Shown: positions 34,273 to 46,374, numbered from the stretch's first letter. The stretch is 64,000 nucleotides of DNA from Myoxocephalus aenaeus (GCA_038501785.1 JBAMJR010000003.1:396001-460000), one strand, 5' to 3'. Numbers and translations are program-made. The notes: generated by a model not told the origin, from the letters alone.

Positions 34273-34512
34273 CAGCGCACGTGTGTGTGTGCGAGCGCAC
34301 ACGTGTGTGTGTGTGTGTGTGTGTGTGCGAGAGCGCACACGTGTGTGTGTGTGCGTGCGTGTGAGCGCACACGTGCGTGTGTGCGTGAGAGCGCACACGT
34401 GCGTGCGTGTGCGTGAGAGCGCACACGTGCGTGCGTGTGCGTGAGAGCGCACACGTGCGTGCGTGTGCGTGCGTGTGAGCGCACACGTGCGTGCGTGTGA
34501 GCGCACACGTGC

Positions 34513-34555
<43 letters not shown>

Positions 34556-34587
34556 CACGTGTGTGTGTGTGTGTGTGTGCGAGCGCA

Positions 34588-34620
<33 letters not shown>

Positions 34621-34685
34621 CAGCGCACGTGTGTGTGTGCGAGCGCACACGTGTGTGTGTGTGTGTGTGTGTGTGCGAGAGCGCA

Positions 34686-34721
<36 letters not shown>

Positions 34722-34748
34722 CGCACGTGTGTGTGTGTGCGAGCGCAC

Positions 34749-34797
<49 letters not shown>

Positions 34798-34826
34798 CGC
34801 ACGTGTGTGTGTGTGCGAGCGCACGC

Positions 34827-34859
<33 letters not shown>

Positions 34860-34878
34860 CACACGTGTGTGTGTGCGA

Positions 34879-34915
<37 letters not shown>

Positions 34916-35003
34916 CGCACACGTGTGTGTGTGTGAGCGCGTGTGTGTGTGCGAGTGCGAGCGCACACGTGTGTGTGTGTGTGTGTGTGTGTGCGCGAGC
35001 GCA

Positions 35004-35043
<40 letters not shown>

Positions 35044-35269
35044 AGCGCGCGTGTGTGTGTGCGAGCGCACGTGTGTGTGTGTGTGTGCGCGAGCGCACGT
35101 GTGTGTGTGTGTGTGTGCGCGAGCGCATGTGTGTGTGTGTGTGTGTGCGCGAGCGCACGTGTGTGTGCGCGAGCGCACGTGTGTGTGTGTGCGCGAGCGC
35201 ACGTGTGTGTGTGTGTGTGTGCGTGTGTGTGTGTGCGCGAGCGCACACGTGTGTGTGTGCGCGAGCGCA

Positions 35270-35307
<38 letters not shown>

Positions 35308-35500
35308 CGCGCACGTGTGTGTGTGTGTGTGCGAGCGTGTGTCTGTGTGCGAGCGCGCACGTGTGTGTGTCTGTGTGCGAGCGCGCACGTGTGTGTCTGT
35401 GTGCGAGCGCGCACGTGTGTGTGTGTGTGTCTGTGTGCGAGCGCGCACGTGTGTGTGTGTGTCTGTGTGCGAGCGCGCACGTGTGTGTGTCTGTGTGCGA

Positions 35501-35537
<37 letters not shown>

Positions 35538-35600
35538 CGCACACGTGTGTGCGCGTCTGTGTGCGCGCGTGTGCGCGCACGTGTGTCTGTGTGTGTACGC
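32867..35600. repeat. 2.7 kb GT/GC array with repeated CACGTG
   Basis: The whole stretch is built from GTG(T/C)G runs broken by the palindrome-rich block GAGCGCACACGTG. A 28 bp unit repeats head to tail seven or so times at 33904-34095. A longer block of about 347 bp is duplicated (34155-34345 and 34505-34695). Alternating purine-pyrimidine DNA of this kind can adopt Z-form, and CACGTG is the core E-box. Very long open frames in all six frames are a by-product of the repeat and not genes. It fills most of the ZNF-D intron. Confidence 0.95.
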
Positions 35601-35867
35601 GCGCACGACAGCATGTCATTGTCAGATGTAAGGCATACATGTGTATGTTTTGTGTTAGTCCGTTTTTTTGTATTACTTTAACACATGACCTTTGTTGGTG
35701 TACTAGAGTGGAACTAAAGTAACCGGTCAGTGGACCAAGTTACAGTTAGTGGAACATGTAATGTCGTTTACAACGAATTCACCACTTTTTCAGTGATATA
35801 CCTCTTACATAATAGAGAGTTTGATATAAGATTTCTCAGACGTATGAATGTATTTTATTCTCTACAG

Positions 35868-37192
35868 ATGTCCAGCAGCTGTTGGTGGTAAAAGAAGAGG
35901 TTCCCCCTGAGCACCAGGACTGGAGCTCCAATCTGGAACAGGAGGACCCAGAGCTCCCACACATTAAAGAGGAACAGGAGGACCCAGAGCCCCCACACAT
36001 TAAAGAGGAACAGGAGGACCCAGAGCCCCCACACATTAAAGAGGAACAGGAGGAATTCTGGATCCGTCAGGAGGGAGAGCTGCTTCAAGGGCTGGAGGAG
36101 GCTGGTATCAAGTTCTCATTAACTCCTGTAAAGAGTGAAGATGATGATGATGAAGAAGAAGCAGCTCAGTCCTCACAGCTTTATCAAAGACAAACTGAAC
36201 TGATGGAAACAGAAGCTGATGGAGCTGATTGTGGAGGATCAGAACCAGATACTGATGACAGTAGAGATTGGAAGGAGACTGAGGGACCTCAGTCAGATTT
36301 AAACCCGCTGCAAAACAATGAAGTACCTGTAAGTGATGTGAACTGTCGTACTGGAAATACATCAATCAGCTCGCCTGAATGTGCTGGAAGCTCTGACCAC
36401 AAGGTACGTCTGAGGAGACGCACTAGATGGCTCTACAAAAGCAGAGTGAAAAAAATTATTTGTTCCGTGTGTAGTAAAACATGTAAAGGAAAGGGAAACC
36501 TGAAATGTCACATGACTATCCATACAGGGGAGAAACCATTTAGTTGTTCTGTTTGTAGTAAAACATTTTCAACAAAGGGAGTCCTAAAATGTCACATGAC
36601 GATTCACACAGGGGAGAAACCATTTAGTTGTTCTGTTTGTAGTAAAACATTTTCAAAAAATGCACCCCTGATAGGTCACATGATGAGTCACACAGGGGAG
36701 AAACCATTTAGGTGTTCCGTGTGTCGTAAAAGATTTTCAACAAAGGGAGGCCTGAAATATCACATAAGTAACCACACAGGGGAGAAACCATTTAGGTGTT
36801 CCGTGTGTAGTAAAACATTTTCACAAAAGGGACACCTGAACTATCACATGAGTAACCACACAGGGGAGAAACCATTTAGTTGTTCTTTGTGTAGGTACAC
36901 ATTTTCAACAAAGGCATCCCTGAACAGTCACATGGTGATCCACACAGGGGAGAAACCATTTAGTTGTGCCGTGTGTAGTAAAACATTTTCACGAAAGGGA
37001 GGCCTAAAATGTCACATGACTAACCACACAGGGGAGAAACCATTTAGTTGTTCAGTTTGTGGTAAAACATTTGCACGCAAGGCAGGTATGAAACAGCATT
37101 TAAACGTCCACACTAAAAAAGACAAGTTAGTCGTGGAGTTTGCTGAACAACAGCCTCTGGTCGCTGTTATTTATCAAATTGTGTATCCCTGA
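35868..37192 (+). CDS. ZNF-D exon 2: short acidic linker and eight C2H2 fingers
   Basis: Starts after 'TCTCTACAG' (AG at 35866-35867) and joins in phase 1 to exon 1, giving 487 residues. The linker has V-V-K-E-E and only three H-I-K-E-E units, then 'PVKSEDDDDEEE'. An R-R-R-T-R-W..K-S-R-V-K-K basic stretch precedes the fingers, also in ZNF-F. Contact residues (-1,2,3,6): GGNC, TGVC, KAPG, TGGY, QGHY, TASS, RGGC, RAGQ. The frame ends in 'VAVIYQIVYP' just before gypsy-derived sequence. Closest to ZNF-F. Confidence 0.92.
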
Positions 37193-37680
37193 CGAGCACC
37201 CAATTGTGTTGCGTCCCTTTTTCAGTCTAGGGGACACGGGGGCGGGACCGAACACATGACAGCCAAAGAATATGTGAAAGAAAGTCAAAATGCCCCAGAT
37301 TTCTCCTTGCCTTTCATGCCTGGAAGTTGTTGCCAGTGCAGTCGGAGCAGTTATTCTGCAAGTGGATGAAGGGCAGCGATCAGCCTGTGAGTTACTTCTC
37401 ACGGAAATTTAACAAGCATCAGCTTAAATATTCCACCATAGAGAAGGAGGCTCTGGTAAAGTTGTTCGCCCAACAGCAATTTGAGGTTTATCTTGGGTCA
37501 AGTGCGAAACCGATTCAAGTTTTCACCGACCATAACCCTCTTGTCTTTTTTTCCCGAATGCATAATCACAAACAACGTGTTATGCGTTGGTCTCTGATCG
37601 TCCAAGACTACAACCTCCAAATATGTCATAAAAAGGGCTCTGAAAATATTCTTGCAGATACTTTGTCATGTACTATGTAG
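37193..37680 (+). mobile_element. Ty3/gypsy RT-RNase H fragment behind ZNF-D
   Basis: Same orientation as the gene. The frame at 37327-37680 carries RNase H-like landmarks: 'SYFSRKFNKHQLKYSTIEKE', 'FTDHNPLVFFSRM', 'QRVMRW', 'ADTLS'. It lacks LTRs, integrase and gag, and the upstream part is frame-broken. The same fragment with the same junction lies behind ZNF-F and, shortened, behind ZNF-A, so it was duplicated with the genes and probably serves as 3' untranslated sequence. Confidence 0.8.
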
Positions 37681-38956
37681 TTTCATTATGTTTGAGCTTA
37701 TATGGATGAGGGCAGTGGCGGCTGGTGGCAATTTCTTTGGGTAGGCTGATACAGACTGCAAAATAAGTTTATTCAGCTAAGATGAAGCTACACATCAATT
37801 TAAATTATGTTGGTATTTGTTTCTATGATATTGGCTCATGTATTATGTGTTATATATTATCATGTATATATTAATTATACTCGTTTTAAGTTGTGAAAGT
37901 ATTCCATGTCCCCTATACAGCACTATGGTTTGAGCTGAATTATCATAGGTGATGAAACTGAAGGAAACATTTAACCTTCTTTCTCTTTTGCAACATTTTC
38001 TCTCCAGTTTAAACTCATTACTTTAAATCTCATCTCTTTGAGATTTAGGGATTCTGTCCTTTGTTTTAGGACGTTAATATTTTACCTTTTGTTGACCAAA
38101 CTTTCGCTTTGATTTACTACTATTGTAATAGTTGTAATAAAACACTAATCTGTTCTAATTGTTTTCATGGTGGCTCTCAAACAGTTGAAAAGTTCAGCCA
38201 ATGTTTTCACCAAAATGACTTCAGTTCAATGTTGTTCTTCCATATTTGCTCCAGTGTTTGTAGTTAAGATGCAGCAGCCTGTTTTTTTTTTTAAACTAAA
38301 TCTTTGTGTTCATGATTAATGGTTTAATGGTGTTTTTTGTATGTGAATTAATTGCCTTAATTAATTAAATGTATTGTTCACTGATGTGATTTCCACCCGG
38401 TTATCTGAGGGGTTTTTTCATGATAATTTAATAAAATCAACAAATACTAAGCATTTATTTGTGGTTACTTGCAGGTTATGAATTAGAAAAATTAAATAAC
38501 CTAAAAAATGGGGTAAAATTTCAGTTGAAATTCCCCTTAATTCTAAAAGAAATTTGGGTAAATTACAGAATAACTTTTTTCAAATTAATGCTTCTTTGTA
38601 ATTACTGTTCAAATATATTTTAAGGCTAAAGTAAGGGACATGTTTACTCTTGGAAAATATAATTATTCCAATACCTGTGTGTTAAAAACACATTATTAGA
38701 GATGTGAAGATGTGAATGTTTTCGAAACAGATTTTTATAAATGTACTTATTAACTAAAGCCCAAGAGGTTAAAATGTTTAATGTTGCACTGTTGCAATAA
38801 TTATCTGCTTAATTAAAGGGAATAAAATAAAGTCTAACCCACTTCCGTTGGTGGGGCAGTTGTTCTGTGCCCAACCTGCGTGTTGGCTGTACCACTCACT
38901 GCTTTTCCAACTGCAGCGCCTATTACTTCACTTGTGATCACTCAGTAAATACATTT
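37681..38956. other. 3' flank of ZNF-D
   Basis: No gene. Inverse counterpart of the ZNF-A 3' flank (about 2050-2690). A hAT-like 'CAGTGGCGGCTGGTGG' end lies at 37713 without a partner. 38835-38940 matches 12320-12420. Confidence 0.5.
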
Positions 38957-40131
38957 CAGTGTTTCCCCTAGGTTTACAGCTTCAGGGGGGCAACAGGGCG
39001 GCGATGGCGACGACGACACCGACACCGACACAAACACTTAAAGTAGTGGTTCTCAAACTTTTTCTGTAAATAACTTCATTTTGTGACTCCATCTGTGCTT
39101 TTATAAATAACAGAATAAAGAAAATTTCAACCACTTTCAAGTAAATCAGATTGCTCCATCAGACATTTTTTTATTTTTAAATTGCAATCACTTAGAACAA
39201 TGAAAATAAAGTTATATCTGTGCAAAAAATAACTAATATTTAGTTACTACTAAATAGCTCATTGTGGAAAACAATAAGCTTATTTTTTTTTTTGCCAAAC
39301 AAAACAGAATGAGTGCAGATATGTGAGCATCAGGTTGCATCAGTATTAGTGGAGCAGTGAGCTGCTTTACTCTACACATCTTTTATAAACGGGGTTTGAT
39401 ACAATTCATGTTCAATGTTTTGCTGAGATCAGTTTTCTGTTTTGAGAGACGCCGCAGAAGAAAGGACGTCACGGAGACTTCTGGCAAAGAGACAACAATC
39501 GGCGAGTCGTGCATGCGCAAGCGTAACCTGTTAACGGCGTAACGTAACCATTTACCCGAAAGTACAGTCTTTTCTCCATGTATTTATTAATGACTTAGTT
39601 TTATGTCCGTGTACTTTGTACTTTTGTAATATGTGAAGCCAGCAGCTCATTGTTGGTAGAAGACACGAGCACTTTGTCTCTTTCACCTGAGCAGGAGAGC
39701 TGCTCCGGGTTCAGAGAGCTGCTCCGGTGTTCCTCACATGAGAGCTGCTGTTGCCATCTTCACCCTGGGAGCGTTTAAAACGCAGATATAGCGGTCTGCT
39801 TTTCACGCGACATATTTTTCGACGCTCTCTGTCCGCTGCTGTGTGCTCAGTGCTCACCTGTGTGTGCGCGCGCACGTGTGTGTGCGCATCGGGGTGGAAC
39901 TCCGCTGTGCACGACGCAGAGCAAAGGAGAAGTGTTAACGCGACCATGTAGAGACCGAAATGACAAGCTGTGTGTGGATAAGATCAATAAAATACGGCCG
40001 TTTAGTTAGTTTAATAACAGAGAAAGGTGTAGACCGGTTCTATAGGAAAGAGAAACTTAAATGACGACTTGTGATCTGGCGCTATCGAGAAAATTACAGG
40101 GGGGCGGGGGTTTCTTTAGGGGGGCGCCCCT
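38957..40131. mobile_element. CAGTGTTTCCCC MITE, copy 3 (right end lost)
   Basis: Starts 'CAGTGTTTCCCCTAGG', inverted relative to copy 1, and follows it inward for about 1.15 kb up to the 'GGGGGGCGCCCC' block, where the match ends before the terminal repeat. No coding. Confidence 0.75.
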
Positions 40132-40910
40132 GAATTTAGAGAATGAGAGAAGTTGTCGAACTGAATTCTTCCGGGAGCTACACCAGGCATCCAATAATTG
40201 ACACACGCTTTCTCAAAGCTGAAGCTTACAGCTTAAATATTTGAAAAGATAGCTGAATTTAGCTTAAAATAGCTGAAGATAGCTGAATATAAAAATAGGA
40301 AATTATAGAATAATAGCTGAAGGTTTTGTCAACATTTGAACGTTTAAAAGGTGTCTTTAGCTGAACGTTTGCAGAACCTGTAAGCTTTTGAAGTTGAAGA
40401 GGATTTGAAGATTTCCTTCATTGGATCCCATTCATTTTAATTTTCATAAAAAGCTTGATAATTAAAAAATTGGAAAAGTCCGAAATATGAAAAGGTCATT
40501 GCCATCGTGTCCTTAAGGAGCTGAAATTTTAATAGCTGAGCGGTTTCTGTAGCTGAATATATGAAGGAGGAGAAGAGATTCAAAATACGTATGGAAGAAA
40601 TAGAATAAGATATATAAATTGAACGAGAGAGGTATAGAAAGAGAGAGGGAGGGAGTGAAACAGAAGAGAGAGAAAGAAAGAAAGACAAAGGAAGGAGAGA
40701 GAGAGGTAGAGAGAGAGAGGTAGAGAGGGGTAGAGAGAGAGAGAGGTAGAGAGAGAGAGGTAGAGAGGTAGAGAGAGAGAGAGAGGTAGAGAGCGAGGTA
40801 CAGGTAGAGAGAGAGAGAGATTTCTGATTTAATATAGAATATATACGATTCAGTTTATGAACTTACATTTTATTTTATTTATTTATTAAATAACTACATC
40901 ACTACCTAAT
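40131..40910. repeat. Unassigned sequence with a GA-rich tandem tract
   Basis: 40190-40600 has repeated 'TAGCTGAA' motifs and no gene. 40640-40822 is a GA/GGTA microsatellite with units such as GAGAGAGAGGTA. Confidence 0.7.
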
Positions 40911-40928
40911 AGAACAAACAGAACCAAC

Positions 40929-40999
40929 CTGCTCTTTGTATCCGGACTTCCGGGTTGAAAACAGCGTCCAGTAGCAAACAGCATTTTGACTTTAGACAT
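40929..40999 (-). pseudogene. Dead copy of the A/B/D/F exon 1
   Basis: The ATG (40999) and donor site are kept, but the exon is 71 bp instead of 139. A 68 bp deletion joins codon 8 to the middle of the exon and shifts the frame. It mirrors the functional ZNF-D exon 1 in the left arm. The sequence beyond the donor resembles the F intron ('AGTTATTTAATAAATAAAT'). Confidence 0.85.
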
Positions 41000-41040
41000 T
41001 TTCACAACGACAGAAACGTTTCCTCCACACAAACTCCGTC

Positions 41041-41210
41041 ACTAACCCCGTTTCCTCTCCATTAAACTGGGACTAGCTGACACTTTATCAACACAACAAA
41101 GAGACACTACATTTGCTACTGAAGGTAGCCGCCATGTTGCTAACGGAGGAGCATCCGGGTCAGCTGCAGCTTGCGGGGTCACCTTCAAAATAAAAGCTTT
41201 CAGAAGCTTC
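41041..41210 (-). pseudogene. Deleted promoter of the dead exon 1
   Basis: Retains GCCGCCATGTTG (YY1-type on the minus strand, near 41130) and the ends of the promoter but lacks about 200 bp between them compared with ZNF-D. Confidence 0.6.
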
Positions 41211-41974
41211 TATGTGGCTTTAATGGCAGACTTGCGCATTTTATCAAAACTAATGTTTCATAATTTTCATCTTAAATTAGTTGTTGTTCACTTGGAAATT
41301 AAAGTTTAAAAACTATTTCACAACACAGATCCAACCATGGTCATGAAAAGGTTTCTAGAAATACAGAGGTCCAAAGACTGAGCTTTCTATGTCTGTCAGG
41401 TGGCAGGACCACACACCCCATTCATAGTGTGTACTTTTCTTGATATAAATATGTGCATTTTAAATAATAAGTTAATAAGTAAATAATAATAAAAAGTAGA
41501 TTTAAATAAAAGTGCACTAAATAATTACATGATCTTACCAATACCAAAAATATCCCTAGTAATTTACTAACAATTTATAACTCTTATAATGTATTGAATT
41601 ATAAATCCCTATAGTTTTATTTAACTAACACAGCAGCACATATCTTCACTTCCCCCTACCCGCTTCCTCCTGTTGGTATTTCCCGGAACTATAATGGGAT
41701 GCTCAGGCCCCCGGGGAAGTCTTTTGCCCGAACACCCTGGGAAGAGGAAACAGGTAGAGGTAAGTTGTTGCACTACATATATCCACACCAATGTCCTGCC
41801 ACTTTACATTTATCACAATTTCAGTTCAAGCTATCACTCATATCACCACTATATACTATCAGTGGGCTGCGTAACGGCGGCGCGTCGTTACAGAGGCTAG
41901 AAGCTATTCTACCACAATTAATACATTTTCAATAAATCTGTGGGACTTTATTTTGAAAAGGTAAATGCTTTGCA
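41211..41974. other. Inter-promoter region of the right arm
   Basis: No gene. Matches 29850-30390 inverted, plus about 300 bp of extra AT-rich sequence (41510-41900). Confidence 0.5.
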
Positions 41975-42038
41975 CCGGAAGTCGCTGTCGCTAGCTTGAA
42001 GCCGCTCGTTGCTTCGCTCCATAAACAGCTCGTGACTG
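41975..42038 (+). other. Putative non-coding first exon of ZNF-E
   Basis: Contains 'CCGGAAGTCGCTGTCGC' and ends 'CTCGTGACTG' before the donor GTGAGT (42039). Same arrangement as ZNF-C. The next acceptor is 'GTGTCCACAG' ending 43062. Confidence 0.5.
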
Positions 42039-42219
42039 GTGAGTTCATATTATGACTTTTAAACGTGTTCAGGTTGAACTACAACGTCGTACTGTATCAG
42101 ATGTACTTATTGTAGCGACGTGTGGTTGACTCGTTTTATCTGAACTGTTGAAACGAGACGTGCTGTGAACGTGAAGCTAGCTCAGCGTTAGCTCAGCGCT
42201 AGCTTAGCCTCATGATACA

Positions 42220-42976
42220 GGCTGCAGTCGAATAGTCCTTTCTGGTGAGGAACCTTCCTCACTGAGTGAAACGAACCGGAAGTACCGACGTGTCCGCCAT
42301 GATAAGTGCCGGTCGAGTTCTCTAAACGCAAAGGAAAGGAGCTTCAATGCTTCCTAATTCAGCTCCTTTAGCATAGGAAACACTGGACCTGCCTTTACGA
42401 AAAGGAAAGGAGAGAATGCCGACCCACAATTCCTTGCGGCGGCAACATTTAAAGTGACATATCATTCGGCCATTCACGAGAACAAACGACCATGAAGACA
42501 AACTCAGATCATGTAAATAACCGTTGCTATAACTTGGAAATACTTTGAATAATCTGTTAAACCTGCTGGAAAACTACAAACGTTACATTGCTGTTGTTAA
42601 AAACTGCTGTAAAGTGATCAAACTGTTCGTAGTTTTGCAGCAGGTTTAACAGATTATTGAAAGTATTTCCAAGTTATGATGATGATTATTTACATGATCT
42701 GTGTTTGTCTTCATGATCGTTTGTTTTCGTGAACGGCCGAATGATACGTCACTTTAAAAGTTGCCGCCGCAAGGAATTGTGGGTCGGCATTATTTCCTTT
42801 CGTAAAGGCAGGTCCAGTGGTTCCTATGCTATAGGAGATAAGTTAGGAAGCATTTGAAGCTCCTTTGTGTTTAGAGAACTCGACCAGCACTTATCATGGC
42901 GGACACTTCGGTACTTCCGGTTCATTTCGCTCAGTTAGGAAGGTTCCTCACCAGAAAGGACTATTCGACTGCAGCC
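42220..42976. mobile_element. Foldback element, copy 2
   Basis: 757 bp with the same ends as copy 1. The two arms (about 375 bp each) meet near 42620 with almost no loop, so the transcript of this intron could fold into a long hairpin. No open frame of note. Confidence 0.82.
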
Positions 42977-43128
42977 GGATCCTGTAAACACGCGGTTGTC
43001 TTTTCCTAACTCCTCGTGAAGTCTCCTTCCCATCTTTCCTTGACCCCGTGACGTGTCCACAGCTCAAGGAGAAGTGGTTTTAGACGTCAGGAGGAAATGT
43101 TGTGACTCTTCGCTGCAGCCGCGTCTCC

Positions 43129-43273
43129 ATGTCTCAAGAAGAAATGCTGAGACTGTTGGTGAAGCAGCGAGTCCACGCGGCCGTTGAAGAGGCTTTTGGG
43201 GAGTTGCACGGATTAATAGAAGATTATGAGGAGACCGTTTCTCTATTAAGAGAACATGAGCTACACAGATCAG
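43129..43273 (+). CDS. ZNF-E exon 1: N-terminal coiled-coil region, C/E type
   Basis: The ATG at 43129 opens 48 codons to the donor GT at 43274, phase 1. Same protein as ZNF-C exon 1. A longer upstream frame would need a GTG start and is not favoured. It joins to exon 2 at 46824 over a 3.5 kb intron. Confidence 0.82.
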
Positions 43274-43374
43274 GTTTGTGCTTTTTCATTATTGTTCCCG
43301 GTGTTCCACCCCAAGTGTTGTTAAACCTACTGGTTTCCTGCGCATGCGTGTTGTGTTCACGTCACAGCTGCAGC

Positions 43375-43604
43375 GGTTGTCTGTCTCGGTCACCAGATTC
43401 ATCACACATTCAAGAGATATTGTTATTGTCATATGCACAGATAACAGACAGTCACTCTGTCCAATGAAAAGCTTATTCTGCTGGGTCCTCCTAACTCACA
43501 TAATTACAATCAACTTAAGGCGATGAATAAATAAAAATAAGGCACAAAATAGTAACAGTATTCCACAAAACTATGATAATAGTATTTCTCGGTGTATAAA
43601 GTGC

Positions 43605-43644
<40 letters not shown>

Positions 43645-44040
43645 CACCAGCCTGATGGGTAGAAACTGTTCGTCAGTCTCGTGGTTCTGGACTTGTGACT
43701 CCTGTAGCGTCTGATGGCAGGAGAGAGAAGAGTCTGTGCTGGGAGTGTGTTGTGTCCCTGATGATGTGTTGTGTTGTGTCCCTGATGATGTGGTGTGTTG
43801 TGTCCCTGATGATGTGGTGTGTTGTGTCCCTGATGATGTGGTGTGTTGTGTCCCTGATGATGTGGTGTGTTGTGTCCCTGATGATGTGGTGTGTTGTGTC
43901 CCTGATGATGTGGGCTGCTCTCCTGGTTACTCTGGTGGAGTAAATGTCTTTTAGAGAGGGGAAGGCTGCTCCTGAGATGAACTGTTCAGTTTTTATTACA
44001 CGCTGGAGGCGTTGACAAAAAACTGCGGTCAAGTCGGACA
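43375..44040 (-). mobile_element. LINE 3' fragment with internal minisatellite
   Basis: Minus strand: reverse transcriptase C-terminus 'EQFISGAAFPSLKDIY', then 'RAAHIIRDTTH' expanded into a tandem array, 'HRLFSLLPS', a GT run (43606-43642) and the LINE tail. Inverted counterpart of 26460-26890. Confidence 0.65.
43745..43915. repeat. 24 bp minisatellite, seven units
   Basis: The unit containing 'GTCCCTGATGATGTGG' repeats about seven times in phase with the LINE frame (minus strand 'HIIRDTTH'). The left arm has two units at the same place. Confidence 0.92.
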
Positions 44041-44214
44041 GTTTTCAGCTGCCTTCAAAGTATACACAGGAAAACTCAGAAACAATGACTTCCTGTTAGT
44101 TCCGTTAGTTTAGGCTACTTGTCGTTTAGAGATCATTTATTCACATGTTTATAAATGTATATTTATGTAGAAATATGTGTGTAGCTGCATCCTTTGTCAT
44201 AAAATAAGAATATT

Positions 44215-44400
44215 ATGACAAACGCGTGGTGTTTGCTGTCAGACCTAAGAGCCAATCAGCTCTCTGATGTGGCGACAGCCAGGCGTTTCCCCATCATGCA
44301 TTGGGCTACGCAGTCGGTGGAGAGTTACTCCGGCGCCTGGCTCCTAAATCGGCGTCCGCCTCGCTCTCGTGAGATTATCGTTGACCACGTGTGCATGACA
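44215..44400. repeat. Repeat shared with 20160-20290 and 21120-21300
   Basis: Contains 'AAGAGCCAATCAGCTCTC', 'GTGGCGACA' and 'GAGATTATCGTTGACCACG'. The 21120-21300 copy is inverted. No coding. 44400-44575 adds a piece of the CAGTGTTTCCCC MITE interior. Confidence 0.6.
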
Positions 44401-45115
44401 CAAGATATTTAGTAGTAACTCAATATTAGTTATTTTTTGGACAGATATAACTTTATTTAAATTTTTCTAACAGTGATGGCACATTTTTTTTTTGGTCTGG
44501 AGCAATCTGGTTTACTTGAAAGGAATTGCAATGTTCTTTATTCTATTTATAAAAGCACAGATGGCGTCACTAGTAGTACTGTGAGGTATTACTTTGTAGT
44601 ACTGTGAGGTACCACGATGTAGTATGTCCGTCTGTGTGTCGCTGCTCCTTCTTTAAAGAATAAATGTCCTGATTTAATGATTTTACCACCAGGTGTCGAG
44701 TACATTTTTCTATCAACTGCCAATCCCGTGAATATGCTGTATGAAAGTACTGAGTCATAATTCTCGCGGTAGCCACGTTTCCTGAAGGCAACGTGGTTGA
44801 GGCCGGTCCTCAGCCTTCTTTGTTATGCTGTCACTCATGAGACCACGCCCCTGTAGTTGAAACCACGCCCCCCACGGGCCAAAAGTATGAACCTGTAAGT
44901 ACTATCTGAACTATCTGTAAGTGAAAAAAAAATTTGATCCTGAAAAAATTATTTGAACCCAAAAAAATAAGAATCAAAACTGTAAAAAAAAAAAAAGAGT
45001 GAAAGTTGAAAATACAAAATCTGTTACTGAAAACTGAAAAAAATACATTTCATAAAAAATACAAAAAACAGACTCAAAATTAAATTTAACCCCCAAAAAC
45101 TTTGCATACTTATTT

Positions 45116-45300
45116 TTATTTGGAATACATTGTTGACTTTTTCAAAGAACAAATCTCCTTGGTCTTGCTGTTGTTCAGCAGGAGGTTGTTGTCTCTGCAA
45201 CACTTGGTCAGATGGTTGACCTCCTTCCTGTAGTGGGTCTCGTCATCCTTGGTGATGAGAACTATCAGAATCAGAATCAGAAACCGTTTATTGCCAGGAA
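45116..45300 (-). mobile_element. Rex1-like reverse transcriptase fragment
   Basis: The minus frame gives 'LITKDDETHYRKEVNHLTK' and 'NNLLLNNSKTKEI', the segment after the catalytic site in Rex1-type LINEs. A LINE or SINE tail 'AGAATCAGAATCAGAAAC' adjoins it at 45265; a second copy of the tail is at 51345-51420. Confidence 0.55.
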
Positions 45301-46374
45301 TGTTTTCACACAAACGAGGAATTTTTTGAGGCGCAAGGTGCATACATTGGACGTGGACATGGGACGTAGGACGAGACAAACAACAATCAACAATCAACGA
45401 AAACAACAACAGTGCAATTGGAGTGCGGTTGAATTAAAATATGTGTAGGATAAGCAAGTGCTCAGTCAACAGATACGTTAATGTACGTTAAAGTGACGTG
45501 TGTATTTAAGTTAAAAGTGTATGTTAAAGTGACGAGTGTTTAAGTATGCGGTGTGCAGAGGAGTGTATGGTAGAGAGAAATAAAAATAAAAATAAAGAAG
45601 AGAAAATAAAAATAAAAATTAAGAGTTAAAAATAAAAATTGAAAATAAAAATAGCTGGGGGTGACAGAGACAGTCAGTGGGGGACCCGAGCCCCATTGAT
45701 GAGCCCGACTGCTGAGAGTTGTCGTCTGCGAACTTGACCATGTGATTGGTGCTGTAGGTGGTTTACCTCTGTCCCATTTGATCTCAGTCCCTCTCTCATC
45801 TTGATGAAAGTAGTGACAGACAACACTTCTACTCAAAAAACGATAATACAAAATTTGGCATTAGACATTTATTTACATTTATCTACCATTTTATTCATAC
45901 CTAAGACCTTTGGTAAACCAATTTCAAGCACCAAAACAGTTCGTCCACATGAGTAAAGTTATGTTTTCTCAAGAGATATGAAGAATTTCCAAAATAGAGA
46001 TTACATTTTTTCAGCTTTAGGGCCATATTATCTCTTTACACTTGTGCCTTAGGACAATGGTGGCTCATTATATAGAGAGATGAGATTGTTCTGCAATTTT
46101 CTCGTCTATGTCGATCGAGCCTTTTGGTCTGGTGATCTGAAACAACTTGTTTCCTCAGACGGAAGCACTGTATAAAATCTTGTATAAAATCAATCTTTTT
46201 ACATTCAACATTCCATATTTATTCCAGCGCCCTTTGCACTCCGCACTACTGTCCTGCTGTTTACAAATGTCATTGTGTTATTGTATTGTGTATTTATTTA
46301 GTTGTTGGGAAGAAACTGATTTCCTCTAAATATATGATTGTTTATGGCCTGTGACGATTGAGTGAACTTTACCC
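45300..46374. other. ZNF-E intron, duplicated pieces
   Basis: No gene. 45590-45650 is an AAAAAT-rich run. 45770-46370 is the inverse of 12430-13060. Confidence 0.5.

Noticed and set aside
32782..35722. Open frames up to 952 codons on both strands
   Set aside because: They consist only of H-T, A-R and V-C repeats from the GT/GC array, in all six frames. The absence of stops follows from the repeat, not from coding.
37713..37745. hAT element start CAGTGGCGGCTGGTGG (also about 59997)
   Set aside because: No matching second end or duplication was found; the sequence soon returns to the gene's 3' flank. Kept only as a note.
43745..43915. CRISPR-like repeat array
   Set aside because: Head-to-tail minisatellite without spacers in a vertebrate LINE.
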